From the NCBI GenBank assembly GCA_934293835.1, contig CAKQZO010000026.1, positions 1 to 15,566 on the forward strand: DNA of 15,566 bases, given 5' to 3'. Under the pieces are notes generated by a model, which saw nothing but the letters and a program-made list of their open reading frames with translations, ran no database searches and was not told the DNA's origin. This DNA comes from an uncultured Lacticaseibacillus sp. (GTDB taxonomy: Bacteria > Bacillota > Bacilli > Lactobacillales > Lactobacillaceae). The stretch's first letter is position 1. Every line of letters starts with the position of its first letter. Shown here one piece after another: positions 1-9,769 of this stretch. The position numbers and the translations under genes are program-made.

Positions 1-172
1 GGGGAAGTGTACGCTCAACTTTCAAAAATAGATCTTAGAATCTTGCCTCAACTCCTTGACTCTTTACCACAAGACTTATTGTTATCTTAAGCATAAGGAA
101 TCGAGATGACAGGAATATTACGCAGAGATAAAAAAATCACTAAAAAATGAAATCGGTGACATCTGCTTGTGA

Positions 173-207
173 TCAACGTTGCGGTTTCATGTCAGGCGCA
201 ACGTTGA
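173..207 (-). terminator. 11-bp stem-loop downstream of the first 6-phospho-beta-glucosidase
   Basis: An inverted repeat (core CAACGTTGCG at 174-183 and CGCAACGTTG at 197-206, extended by T173/A207) encloses a 13-nt loop, about 35 bases beyond the stop codon of the leftward GH1 gene. On the minus strand there is no immediate U-run; T-rich tracts only come some 25-45 bases later (complement of 131-147). It may end transcription of the regulator-glucosidase unit, or be an operator or a processing hairpin. The stem is certain; the role is an inference. Confidence 0.35.
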
Positions 208-241
208 AATAGCCCCGCCCCACTAGTGGTGTCTGGCACTA

Positions 242-1618
242 TTAATCCAGTTGTGCGCCGTTGGAGGCGATCACCCGCTGGAACCAGGCGAAGGACTGCT
301 TAGGGACACGGCGCAAATCGCGCAGGTCGTGATTGGTGCGATTGACATAGACCATGCCGTAGCGCTTATCCATGTTGCCCGAAGAGCTGGGGATGTCGAT
401 CAGGCCCCAACCGAGGTAGCCGAGTACCGGCACACCGTCTTGGAAAACCGCGTCCTTGAGCGCCTGCAGATGCACGCGGTGGTAGTCGATGCGGTAATCG
501 TCTTGGATGGGCGTGGTGCCGTCAGAGACTTCGCGGATCCCGATTCCGTTTTCAATCGGGAACAACGGGAGGTGATAGCGCGCGTAGACCTTGGCCATGA
601 TGTCGCGGAAGCCCAGCGGATCGACGTTCCAGCCCCACTCGTTGGCCTGCGTGTACGGGTTGGGCACCATACCGAAGTCGAGATAGCGGTTCGGGGCGGT
701 GTTGATCGGCACCTGCGCCGAGGCGATGAGGTGGCTACGATAATAAGAAAAGGCGAAGAAGTCTGAGGTCAGCGCGGCAAAAGCCTCGCGATCGGCGGCG
801 GTGATATCGATGGTCAAACCGTGATTGCGGGCGTAGGTCAACACCTCATCTGAGTACCGGCCGTTGACGAACATGTTGAGCAGGTGTTGATTCAAAAACT
901 CGTCGATCTGACGGGCAGATTGGACGTCACGCGGATTGCTGGTGGCCGGATAGCATTCTTCATACGCAAGCATGCCGCCGATCTTGGCGATGGTGGTCTG
1001 GTGTAAGTAGTTGGCCACCAAGGCGTGCGCGACCATCACGTGGTGGTTGATCGTGTAGATGTCTTGCAGCGTGCGCTCACCTTGGAGGTAACCGGAGATG
1101 TCAAAGGCCCCGCTTTGAAAATACAGATTCTGCTCGTTGAACGTGAGCCAATACGGCACCTGCGCGGCAAACTCTGTGATCATGCGCTTGGCGTAGCGGA
1201 CGAAGGCGGCGACCACATGGCGGCTCATGAAGCCGTTGTAGCGTTGGGCCAGCGAAAGTGGCATGTCGAAGTGATAGAGGCAGATCATCGGGGTGATGCC
1301 GCGCTGAATGAGCGCCTTGATCTGCTTGCGATAAAAGGCGATCCCCTCTGGATTGAACTCTCCATCGCCGGTCGGACACACGCGACTCCACGAGATTTGG
1401 AAGCGATAGGCGTTCATCCCGGCCTGTTGCATCAAGTCGAAGTCTTCTTCGTAGCGATGGTATTCATCGATGGCGACCGTCCAATCTGAGGTCGTCGCCG
1501 TCGCCGGCCGCGTGTCATAAACAGAAGGACCTTTGCCGCCTTCGTTGACCCCACCTTCTGTTTGCATGCTGGAAGTCGAGTTTCCCCATAAAAATCCTTG
1601 TGGCAATGATTGGCTCAT
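242..1618 (-). CDS. 6-phospho-beta-glucosidase, glycoside hydrolase family 1 (first copy)
   Basis: A 458-residue cytoplasmic GH1 hydrolase that would split 6-phospho-beta-glucosides delivered by a PTS into glucose-6-phosphate and an aglycone or glucose. Seen: the N-terminal GFLWG start of the barrel; acid/base Glu162 in TFNEQN; nucleophile Glu356 in PIENG; and a phosphate-binding loop with Ser412, Lys418 and Tyr420, the Ser/Lys/Tyr set that separates phospho-glucosidases from plain beta-glucosidases. No signal peptide. Length is normal for the family. The ATG at 1618 has an AAAGGAGAA ribosome binding site. It lies 41 nt after the GntR regulator gene on the same strand, so the two are probably one transcript. 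It is paralogous to the enzyme at 3419-4855 (both end in similar FAW...VIASNG motifs) but clearly diverged, suggesting different aglycone preference. Phospho-beta-galactosidase is less likely; the exact substrate is unknown. Confidence 0.9.
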   Translation of the reverse strand: MSQSLPQGFLWGNSTSSMQTEGGVNEGGKGPSVYDTRPATATTSDWTVAIDEYHRYEEDFDLMQQAGMNAYRFQISWSRVCPTGDGEFNPEGIAFYRKQIKALIQRGITPMICLYHFDMPLSLAQRYNGFMSRHVVAAFVRYAKRMITEFAAQVPYWLTFNEQNLYFQSGAFDISGYLQGERTLQDIYTINHHVMVAHALVANYLHQTTIAKIGGMLAYEECYPATSNPRDVQSARQIDEFLNQHLLNMFVNGRYSDEVLTYARNHGLTIDITAADREAFAALTSDFFAFSYYRSHLIASAQVPINTAPNRYLDFGMVPNPYTQANEWGWNVDPLGFRDIMAKVYARYHLPLFPIENGIGIREVSDGTTPIQDDYRIDYHRVHLQALKDAVFQDGVPVLGYLGWGLIDIPSSSGNMDKRYGMVYVNRTNHDLRDLRRVPKQSFAWFQRVIASNGAQLD

Positions 1619-1659
1619 CAGAATATTCTCCTTTGGACAAATTGACGGCGACAGACGGC

Positions 1660-2370
1660 TTAGTTGCTGGAGAGATGGGCGGAGTGGAAATAAAAGCTCA
1701 TCTCGGGATCGGCGTAAATGGCTTTTGAGAAGTTGAATAGGGTATTATTCTTAGTATAGTTCATCTGCGCCAAGGTCAGACGCTGAACGCCGGGATCGAG
1801 GCCCAAGAGCGCGGCTTGATCGGGCTGAAGCGCCGCCATCGACAGATAGTCGTCTGAGGCGACGACACTCACGTTGAACGTCTCGGCGAGAAATTCGAAG
1901 ATCGAAGAGTTGATGCTGTCGGTCGACAAGAACGGCACGATGCTGGTGAGATAATAAGACTCTTCTAGCGCGTAGATGGCCCCGGCCATCGAACGCAATC
2001 GCACGACGCGGTAGACTTCAGCGTCGGCTTCGACGTTGAATTGCTTGGCCAGCGGAATCGTTCCTGCCAGCGCCTTGTCGAATGTGACGATTTCGCTGGT
2101 CGGCCGCGGCGAGTTTTTGATCAAGGGCTTGCCGGCGCCGACGGATAAGTTGACGGCGTGTTGAGAGTTAAGCTGGACGTGGTTGATGTAGTAGCCCGAG
2201 CCTTGCACCCGCCGCAAGAGGCCTTGTTGATAGACGACATCGATGGCGCGTCTGATCGTGTTGCGGGAAACGCCGAAGCGCGCCATCAGCTTTGCTTCGG
2301 TCGGGAGTTTACTGGTGAATTGGCCGTTCGTGATCGCTTGGATCAGTTGGTCAGCAATTTCATGGTACAT
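1660..2370 (-). CDS. GntR-family (HutC subfamily) regulator with UTRA domain
   Basis: A 236-residue transcription regulator. Residues 1-65 form a winged helix (KLPTEAKLMARFGVSRNTIR, then a QGLLRRVQGSGYYI wing); residues about 85-228 match the UTRA effector domain (the LEESYY segment near 135-140 is typical), which in this subfamily binds sugar phosphates. Start choice: the open frame extends five codons further to a TTG at 2385, but the ATG at 2370 is preceded by AAGGTGA at good spacing and gives the usual family start (MYHEIADQL), so the ATG is preferred. It is divergent from the PTS EIIB gene and directly upstream of a 6-phospho-beta-glucosidase, the usual place for a local repressor of a beta-glucoside operon released by the phosphorylated sugar. 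The palindrome in the shared promoter region is a likely target. Activator rather than repressor action cannot be excluded. Confidence 0.9.
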   Translation of the reverse strand: MYHEIADQLIQAITNGQFTSKLPTEAKLMARFGVSRNTIRRAIDVVYQQGLLRRVQGSGYYINHVQLNSQHAVNLSVGAGKPLIKNSPRPTSEIVTFDKALAGTIPLAKQFNVEADAEVYRVVRLRSMAGAIYALEESYYLTSIVPFLSTDSINSSIFEFLAETFNVSVVASDDYLSMAALQPDQAALLGLDPGVQRLTLAQMNYTKNNTLFNFSKAIYADPEMSFYFHSAHLSSN

Positions 2371-2405
2371 GGAGGTCACCTTCAAACATGGACGAATTTT
2401 GGTTG

Positions 2406-2415
2406 CAAGTACTTG
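2406..2415. promoter_or_regulatory. Candidate GntR operator (CAAGTACTTG palindrome)
   Basis: A perfect 10-bp palindrome in the 137-bp divergent region between the GntR gene and the PTS operon. It overlaps the proposed -35 box (TTGTTT, 2413-2418) of the rightward promoter, where a repressor would block RNA polymerase. Binding by the neighbouring GntR protein is inferred from position only. Confidence 0.4.
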
Positions 2416-2441
2416 TTTAATTTGTACCCATGTATTATTAT
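2413..2441 (+). promoter_or_regulatory. Promoter of the PTS / 6-phospho-beta-glucosidase operon
   Basis: TTGTTT (2413-2418), a 17-bp spacer and TATTAT (2436-2441) form a good sigma-A promoter reading toward EIIB, with a start site expected near 2448. On the opposite strand the same AT-rich block contains a perfect TATAAT (complement of 2437-2442), which may serve the leftward GntR gene with a weak TTAAAG -35 at 2460-2465. The two promoters would then overlap. Confidence 0.55.
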
Positions 2442-2451
2442 AGCATTGTAT

Positions 2452-2465
2452 TGAAAACGCTTTAA
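2452..2465 (+). promoter_or_regulatory. cre site (CcpA catabolite-responsive element)
   Basis: TGAAAACGCTTTAA matches the cre consensus TGWNANCGNTNWCA at all fixed positions except the penultimate one (A for C). It lies a few bases after the predicted rightward start site and upstream of the leftward -10, so CcpA bound here could hold back both divergent units when glucose is plentiful. Confidence 0.65.
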
Positions 2466-2507
2466 GCTTTTGGCGGAAAAAGTTGACAAAAAAAGGAGAA
2501 GTTCATT

Positions 2508-2828
2508 ATGGCTAAGAAAACGATCATGTTAGTATGCTCTGCAGGCATGTCCACGAGTCTGTTAGTCTCCAAGATGCAAAAGGCTGCCGAGGCCGACGGG
2601 GTTGAAGCTGATATTTTTGCAACCGCCTCCACCGATGCCGATAACAAGCTGGCGGAGAAGAATCCGGATATCTTGATGCTCGGCCCGCAAGTGCGCTTCA
2701 TGCTCGACGGCTTCAAGCAGAAGGTGACCGACATTCCAGTCGAGGTCATCGACATGCAAGATTATGGCATGATGAACGGCGAGAAGGTGCTCAAAGAAGC
2801 GCTGCGCGCGATCGACGCCAACAACTAA
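2508..2828 (+). CDS. PTS EIIB component, lactose/cellobiose family
   Basis: A 106-residue soluble phosphocarrier that takes phosphate from EIIA and passes it to the sugar during transport by EIIC. The family signature is at the N-terminus: a first beta strand (KKTIMLVC) ending in the phospho-accepting Cys10, followed by the SAGMSTS loop. Length is typical for a stand-alone EIIB. An AAAGGAGAA ribosome binding site lies just upstream. It is the first gene of the rightward operon with EIIA and a 6-phospho-beta-glucosidase, pointing to cellobiose or another beta-glucoside. No EIIC gene is present in this window, so the membrane partner must be encoded elsewhere. After its stop codon comes a 201-nt structured gap instead of the usual tight spacing to EIIA. 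Control is probably through the GntR operator and the cre upstream. Confidence 0.93.
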   Translation: MAKKTIMLVCSAGMSTSLLVSKMQKAAEADGVEADIFATASTDADNKLAEKNPDILMLGPQVRFMLDGFKQKVTDIPVEVIDMQDYGMMNGEKVLKEALRAIDANN

Positions 2829-2835
2829 GTAGCAG

Positions 2836-2956
2836 ACGATGTGCACTTCCGTTTTCATATTCGGTGACTGTGTCAGAAGCACAGCGGGGATCCTTTGGCA
2901 GCAAAGAGACTGGACGTCTCCCCACGATCGGATGTGAAAACGGAGGTGCACATTGT
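2836..2956 (+). ncRNA. Structured intercistronic element with 30-bp closing stem (RNA element or miniature transposon)
   Basis: Bases 2836-2865 pair with 2927-2956 in 30 consecutive pairs without a bulge: 25 Watson-Crick and five G-U wobbles (2838/2954, 2847/2945, 2858/2934, 2861/2931, 2864/2928). Inside are a hairpin CTGTG/CACAG (2868-2872/2880-2884), a stem GGGGA/TCCCC (2886-2890/2919-2923) and, within it, CTTTG/CAAAG (2893-2897/2902-2906, GCAG loop) plus a short GAC/GTC hairpin (2908-2910/2916-2918). The fold is branched and fills the EIIB-EIIA gap. No tRNA signature and no terminator U-run. It may be an RNA processing or stability element, or a MITE with 30-bp terminal inverted repeats; imperfect AAGT-AGC direct repeats flank it (2827-2833 and 2957-2964). 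The base pairing is certain; the class is not. Confidence 0.55.
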
Positions 2957-2963
2957 AAGTCAG

Positions 2964-3002
2964 CGATGCCGCGCTCATTTTTCCCAGAAGCACGCGGCAT
3001 CG
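2964..3002 (+). other. 10-bp stem-loop upstream of the EIIA gene
   Basis: CGATGCCGCG (2964-2973) pairs perfectly with CGCGGCATCG (2993-3002) around a 19-nt loop. It ends about 16 bases before the AGGAGGA ribosome binding site of EIIA. There is no following U-run, so it is not a standard terminator. A 5'-protecting or translation-tuning hairpin for the EIIA part of the transcript is plausible. Confidence 0.5.
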
Positions 3003-3029
3003 ACCCCAACACAATCGCAGGAGGACAAC

Positions 3030-4855
<1,826 letters not shown>

Positions 4856-4865
4856 GCATTCAAAC

Positions 4866-4913
4866 AAAGCCCTTGGGCCACGACGCAAACTGCGTCGTGG
4901 CCCAAGGGCTTTT
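4866..4913. terminator. Strong (probably bidirectional) terminator with 22-bp perfect stem
   Basis: Bases 4866-4887 pair perfectly with 4891-4912 around a 3-nt loop (AAC). The stem starts AAAGCCCTTGGG and the reverse arm ends in CTTT with a fourth T, so both strands give a GC-rich stem followed by a short T-rich tail. It lies between the rightward glucosidase and the convergent YxeA-family gene and probably ends both transcripts. Confidence 0.92.
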
Positions 4914-4961
4914 GATCTGGTTCAGGCAGCCGCGGCAAGTCAATGTCGGGGCCGGTAGTGC

Positions 4962-5357
4962 TTAATGTTTGAGGTGGTGAAGCGCGACGTTTGGAATCTG
5001 GGCGGCGCTGACATGGTGCCAGCCCAGAACGGTTTGGCCTTTGGTCGTGACCGCTAAGTATTTGTTGCTGACCAAGGGACGATCGCTGACGGTCAAGATG
5101 AGGGCGCGCGATTGGCCCGCGGCATCGTAGCTGGTGACGTGGTAGCGATAATCGATGCCGCCATGATTGTTGGCGTGCCATTGCACCGAGTCGGTGGCCG
5201 GTGAGACATAGACGGTTTCTTCGCGGACCAAGGGGTTGACGTAATCGAGTGCGGCCGCGGCCGTCGTCGTCTGGTTGCGCGTCAGCCAAGGCGTGACGCC
5301 CAAAGCCAAGCAGACGATCAGCGTCGCCCACAGCGTCCGTTTTTGCCAAGGTTTCAT
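4962..5357 (-). CDS. YxeA-family (DUF1093) secreted or membrane-anchored protein
   Basis: A 131-residue protein of unknown function resembling the YxeA family of Firmicutes. Residues about 8-26 (LWATLIVCLALGVTPWL) form a signal or anchor segment after a basic start (MKPWQKR); the rest would lie outside the membrane. The fold pattern fits: a central DYRYHVTSYDAAGQSRALILTV strand pair, then KYLAVTTKGQTVLGWHHVSAAQIP, close to the family's lysine/glycine-rich C-terminal half. The frame is open to 5408, but the ATG at 5357 puts the hydrophobic segment at the right distance and has a G-rich GGGGGTGG site upstream. Single-gene unit, convergent with the beta-glucoside operon and divergent from glpK. 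No function can be assigned; assignment to the family is by pattern only. Confidence 0.7.
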   Translation of the reverse strand: MKPWQKRTLWATLIVCLALGVTPWLTRNQTTTAAAALDYVNPLVREETVYVSPATDSVQWHANNHGGIDYRYHVTSYDAAGQSRALILTVSDRPLVSNKYLAVTTKGQTVLGWHHVSAAQIPNVALHHLKH

Positions 5358-5401
5358 GCTCGCCACCCCCAATGACTTAACTTTACCAAGTTGGGGCTTG
5401 G

Positions 5402-5429
5402 CAGGCATCAGTCGTTGGTCTGAAGCCTG
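5402..5429. other. Hairpin in the yxeA-glpK intergenic region
   Basis: CAGGCATCAG and CTGAAGCCTG pair over nine of ten positions (one A/A mismatch) around an 8-nt loop. A smaller CCAAG/CTTGG hairpin (5386-5390/5397-5401) and TGTGC/GCACA (5440-5444/5451-5455) flank it. No U-run follows. These may be folds in the YxeA leader RNA or protein-binding sites; I see no clear role. Confidence 0.25.
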
Positions 5430-5488
5430 ATCGGACTTATGTGCGAATCAGCACAAGCTAATTATTAGACGGACGCGAAGGAACGCGA

Positions 5489-5514
5489 TATGATTAAAAA
5501 TGTAAGCGGTATTA
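5489..5514 (+). promoter_or_regulatory. glp operon promoter -10 and cre site
   Basis: TATGAT (5489-5494) is a reasonable -10 box, with only a weak -35 upstream (TTAGAC, 5465-5470, 18-bp spacer). TGTAAGCGGTATTA at 5501-5514 fits the cre consensus TGWNANCGNTNWCA with one mismatch (T for the C at position 13). CcpA bound there would block early elongation, agreeing with glucose repression of glycerol use in lactic acid bacteria. The cre is better supported than the promoter. Confidence 0.5.
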
Positions 5515-5518
5515 TTAA

Positions 5519-7048
<1,530 letters not shown>

Positions 7049-7129
7049 TTAGCACGTACCGCTTACACTAAAGTTTTGTCTGGACGACTCGTTTCGGTGC
7101 GAAAAGCACAATGTGAGGAGGAAACTCGC

Positions 7130-8968
7130 ATGACTTTTTCTGCAAAAACGCGGCCTGCGACCATCAAACAGCTCCAGTCGCAGACGCTTGATCTGTTGGT
7201 GATCGGTGGTGGCATCACAGGTGCCGGCGTAGTCCTACAAGCCGCGGCCAGTGGCCTGACTGTCGGCTTGATCGAGATGCAAGACTTCGCCGAAGGCACA
7301 AGCTCCCGTTCGACGAAGCTCGTTCACGGGGGGATCCGCTACCTGAAGACGTTCGATGTCGGGGTGGTTGCGGACACGGTGCAAGAACGCGCGATCGTAC
7401 ACGGCATTGCGCCGCACATTCCCCAGCCTTTACCGATGCTGTTGCCGGTATACGCCGAACCTGGCGCGACCTTCGATATGTTCTCGGTCAAAGTTGCCAT
7501 GGATCTGTACGACCGCCTCGGTGATATTACCGGTACCCAATATGCCAACTACACGCTCGAGCGCGATGATGTGTTGGCGCGCGAGCCTGGGCTAGACCCC
7601 CACCATCTTCAAGGTGCCGGGGTGTATCTGGATTACGTCAACAATGATGCGCGATTGGTGATCGAAAACATCAAAGAAGCCGACGAGTTGGGGGCGCTGA
7701 TCGTCAGCCACGTCGAGGCGCTGAGCATCGTGCATGATGACGCTGGCAAGGCGATCGGAGTCACCGTGCACGACCATCTTGATGGCAAAGAATTCACGAT
7801 TCAAAGCAAGCTGATCATCAACACCACCGGGCCGTGGGTGGACAAGTTGTTGGCGCGTGACGCGGCCATCGACGTCTCGCCGATGATGCGGCCGACCAAG
7901 GGTGTGCATCTGGTCGTCGACGAGCAAGTCTTGTTCGTGCCCCAACCGACGTATTTTGACTCTGGCCGCCAAGATGGCCGGATGATCTTCGTGGTTCCGC
8001 GTGAAGGGAAGACGTATTTCGGCACCACAGACACCGATTATCACGGTGACTTGGCGCATCCGCGCGTCGAGCAGGCCGATGTCGATTATCTGCTGGCGGT
8101 GATCAACCAGCGCTACCCGAATGCCCACGTCACGCTCGACCACATCGAAGCTAGCTGGGTGGGGTTACGTCCGCTGGTCAGTGACAATGCCGGCTCCGAC
8201 TATAATGGCGGTGGCAGCCAGCCGTTCACCGCGGCGAGCGTCGATCGGGTGATCGATGCTGTTGCGGCGTATGAGACTGGGCGGGCGCCGCGCCAGGCGG
8301 TGGAAGACGTGCTCAAGAATATCGAGCCCGCCCATGCCGAAGCCGCACCATCGACGATCTCGCGCGGATCGACGCTGCGGGTAGAGGAAGATGGCATGCT
8401 GACGCTGGCAGGTGGTAAGCTCACCGATTATCGGAAAATGGCGACCGGGGCGATGCAACAAATCAGAAAGCAACTGCTGGCCGATTATGGCGTTCACAGC
8501 AGTGAAATCGACGCGACGCGCCTGCAAGTCTCTGGCGGGCATTTTGACGCTAACGCGGTGGCAGAATCGCTGGGCTATTTCACCCGGCTAGCAGAAGATG
8601 TCGGGCTGGGCCATGCCGATGCGGCGGAGCTGGCCGCGCGTTTCGGTTCCAATACCGGCCGCGTGCTGGCGTATGCCGAAGACGGTGCGGCCAACGGCTT
8701 GTCGCTGAAGGAAACCATGAGTCTGCGGTACAGCGTTGCCCAAGAGATGACGCTCACGGCAGTCGATTACGTGCTGCGGCGGACGAACCTGTTGCTGTTC
8801 CACGCTGAAGAGGTCGGCAACCTTGCCGCGCCGATCGTGGCCGAGATGGGCCGACTTTTGGCTTGGGATGAAGAGACGCAGCACGCGCAGCTGCAACTTG
8901 TCGAGCAGGCGATCTCAGAATCCGCCTTGCATCACCTCAAAGACGAAGGAGGAACCCGTCATGAATGA
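7130..8968 (+). CDS. glpO: Alpha-glycerophosphate oxidase (H2O2-forming)
   Basis: A 612-residue FAD flavoprotein that oxidises glycerol-3-phosphate to dihydroxyacetone phosphate with O2, releasing hydrogen peroxide. Seen: Rossmann dinucleotide site LLVIGGGITGAG (glycines at 26-28 and 31-33), the GTSSRSTKLVHGGIRYL segment at 56-72, and the GLRPLV substrate region near 345. A soluble insertion at about 351-415 (SDYNGGGS... to TISRGSTL) is the hallmark distinguishing GlpO from the shorter, quinone-linked GlpD. The frame is open upstream to a TTG at 7076, but the ATG at 7130 follows GAGGAGGAAA and gives the normal family start. 81 nt after glpK; its last codons overlap the glpF start by 8 nt (ATGAATGA), implying coupled translation. 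Confidence 0.97.
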   Translation: MTFSAKTRPATIKQLQSQTLDLLVIGGGITGAGVVLQAAASGLTVGLIEMQDFAEGTSSRSTKLVHGGIRYLKTFDVGVVADTVQERAIVHGIAPHIPQPLPMLLPVYAEPGATFDMFSVKVAMDLYDRLGDITGTQYANYTLERDDVLAREPGLDPHHLQGAGVYLDYVNNDARLVIENIKEADELGALIVSHVEALSIVHDDAGKAIGVTVHDHLDGKEFTIQSKLIINTTGPWVDKLLARDAAIDVSPMMRPTKGVHLVVDEQVLFVPQPTYFDSGRQDGRMIFVVPREGKTYFGTTDTDYHGDLAHPRVEQADVDYLLAVINQRYPNAHVTLDHIEASWVGLRPLVSDNAGSDYNGGGSQPFTAASVDRVIDAVAAYETGRAPRQAVEDVLKNIEPAHAEAAPSTISRGSTLRVEEDGMLTLAGGKLTDYRKMATGAMQQIRKQLLADYGVHSSEIDATRLQVSGGHFDANAVAESLGYFTRLAEDVGLGHADAAELAARFGSNTGRVLAYAEDGAANGLSLKETMSLRYSVAQEMTLTAVDYVLRRTNLLLFHAEEVGNLAAPIVAEMGRLLAWDEETQHAQLQLVEQAISESALHHLKDEGGTRHE

Positions 8969-9680
8969 TCCCATTATGACCCAAGCTGTCGGTGAATTCA
9001 TCGGCACACTCGTATTGGTACTACTCGGCGATGGTGTCGTTGCCGCCGTGAGTTTGAACAAGTCTAAGGCCCAAGGCGCTGGTTGGATCGCGATTGCCCT
9101 CGGTTGGGGATTTGCGGTCACCCTCGGGGTCTACTGTGCCGCCTTCCTCGGCCCGGCCCATCTGAATCCGGCGGTGACGCTCGGCTTTGCGATCATCGGG
9201 CAGTTCCCATGGGCGGGCGTGCTTCCGTTCATCATCGCGCAACTGCTCGGGGCGTTCGTCGCCGCTGTACTGGTGTGGCTGCACTACTATCCGCACTGGC
9301 AAGAAACCAAAGATCAGGCGGCCATCTTGGGCACGTTTGCGACTGGGCCGGCGATTCGGCGGCCGCTGGCGAACTTGTTCAGTGAATTTCTCGGGACCCT
9401 GGTCTTAGTTTTCGGCTTGCTGGCCTTTGGGAAGGGCCAGTGGACGCATGGTTTGATGCCAATTGGGGTCGGTATTCTGATCACCGCCATCGGGCTTTCG
9501 CTCGGCGGGACGACCGGGTACGCGATCAACCCGGCGCGGGATCTCGGGCCGCGGGTGGCGCACCAGCTGTTGCCGATTGACAACAAAGGTGGCTCTGATT
9601 GGGGGTACGCCTGGGTGCCGGTGATTGGCCCGCTGCTCGGGGGTATCATCGGGGCGTGGCTGTTCACGTTAGTCGGATAA
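8961..9680 (+). CDS. glpF: Glycerol facilitator (aquaglyceroporin)
   Basis: A 239-residue, six-helix membrane channel of the MIP family for glycerol uptake. Both half-helix motifs are present: HLNPAVT (Asn69-Pro70-Ala71) and INPARD (Asn190-Pro191-Ala192-Arg193-Asp194). The Asp after the second motif marks a glycerol-conducting member and not a water-only aquaporin. The N- and C-terminal halves repeat the pattern GEFIGTLVLV / SEFLGTLVLV (residues 11-20 and 141-150), the usual internal duplication. Start: the ATG at 8961 overlaps the glpO stop and has AAGGAGGAACC upstream; longer readings in this frame run inside glpO and are not credible. Last gene of the glp operon, followed by a terminator. 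Confidence 0.97.
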   Translation: MNDPIMTQAVGEFIGTLVLVLLGDGVVAAVSLNKSKAQGAGWIAIALGWGFAVTLGVYCAAFLGPAHLNPAVTLGFAIIGQFPWAGVLPFIIAQLLGAFVAAVLVWLHYYPHWQETKDQAAILGTFATGPAIRRPLANLFSEFLGTLVLVFGLLAFGKGQWTHGLMPIGVGILITAIGLSLGGTTGYAINPARDLGPRVAHQLLPIDNKGGSDWGYAWVPVIGPLLGGIIGAWLFTLVG

Positions 9681-9694
9681 GCACATGAAGCGCG

Positions 9695-9722
9695 AGGCGG
9701 TGGCGATGGTCACCGCCTTTTT
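9695..9722 (+). terminator. Terminator of the glpK-glpO-glpF operon
   Basis: AGGCGGTG (9695-9702) and CACCGCCT (9711-9718) form an 8-bp stem with an 8-nt loop, followed by a run of five T (9718-9722), 15 bases after the glpF stop codon. Confidence 0.9.
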
Positions 9723-9728
9723 GACGGC

Positions 9729-9760
9729 AAAAAAATAAGCCGGCCATGAAGGCCAGCTTA
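9729..9760 (-). terminator. Terminator of the anion permease gene
   Basis: On the minus strand AAGCTGGCC and GGCCGGCTT (plus-strand 9752-9760 and 9738-9746) pair over nine positions with one G-U wobble around a 5-nt loop and run into A-TTTTTTT. It lies back to back with the glpF terminator, so the two convergent units end separately. Confidence 0.88.
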
Positions 9761-9769
9761 CATGATGAG

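Noticed and set aside
220..229. CCACTAGTGG palindrome next to the first glucosidase stop codon
   Set aside because: Too short, no paired element, and at the 3' end of a gene; no role can be argued.
2836..2956. tRNA or T-box interpretation of the branched fold
   Set aside because: No T-loop or D-loop sequence, no CCA end, a far too long closing stem, and no T-box consensus bulge or terminator.
2895..3029. N-terminal extension of EIIA by 45 codons
   Set aside because: It would translate through the stem structures, has no ribosome binding site and is not seen in the family; the ATG at 3030 has a strong one.
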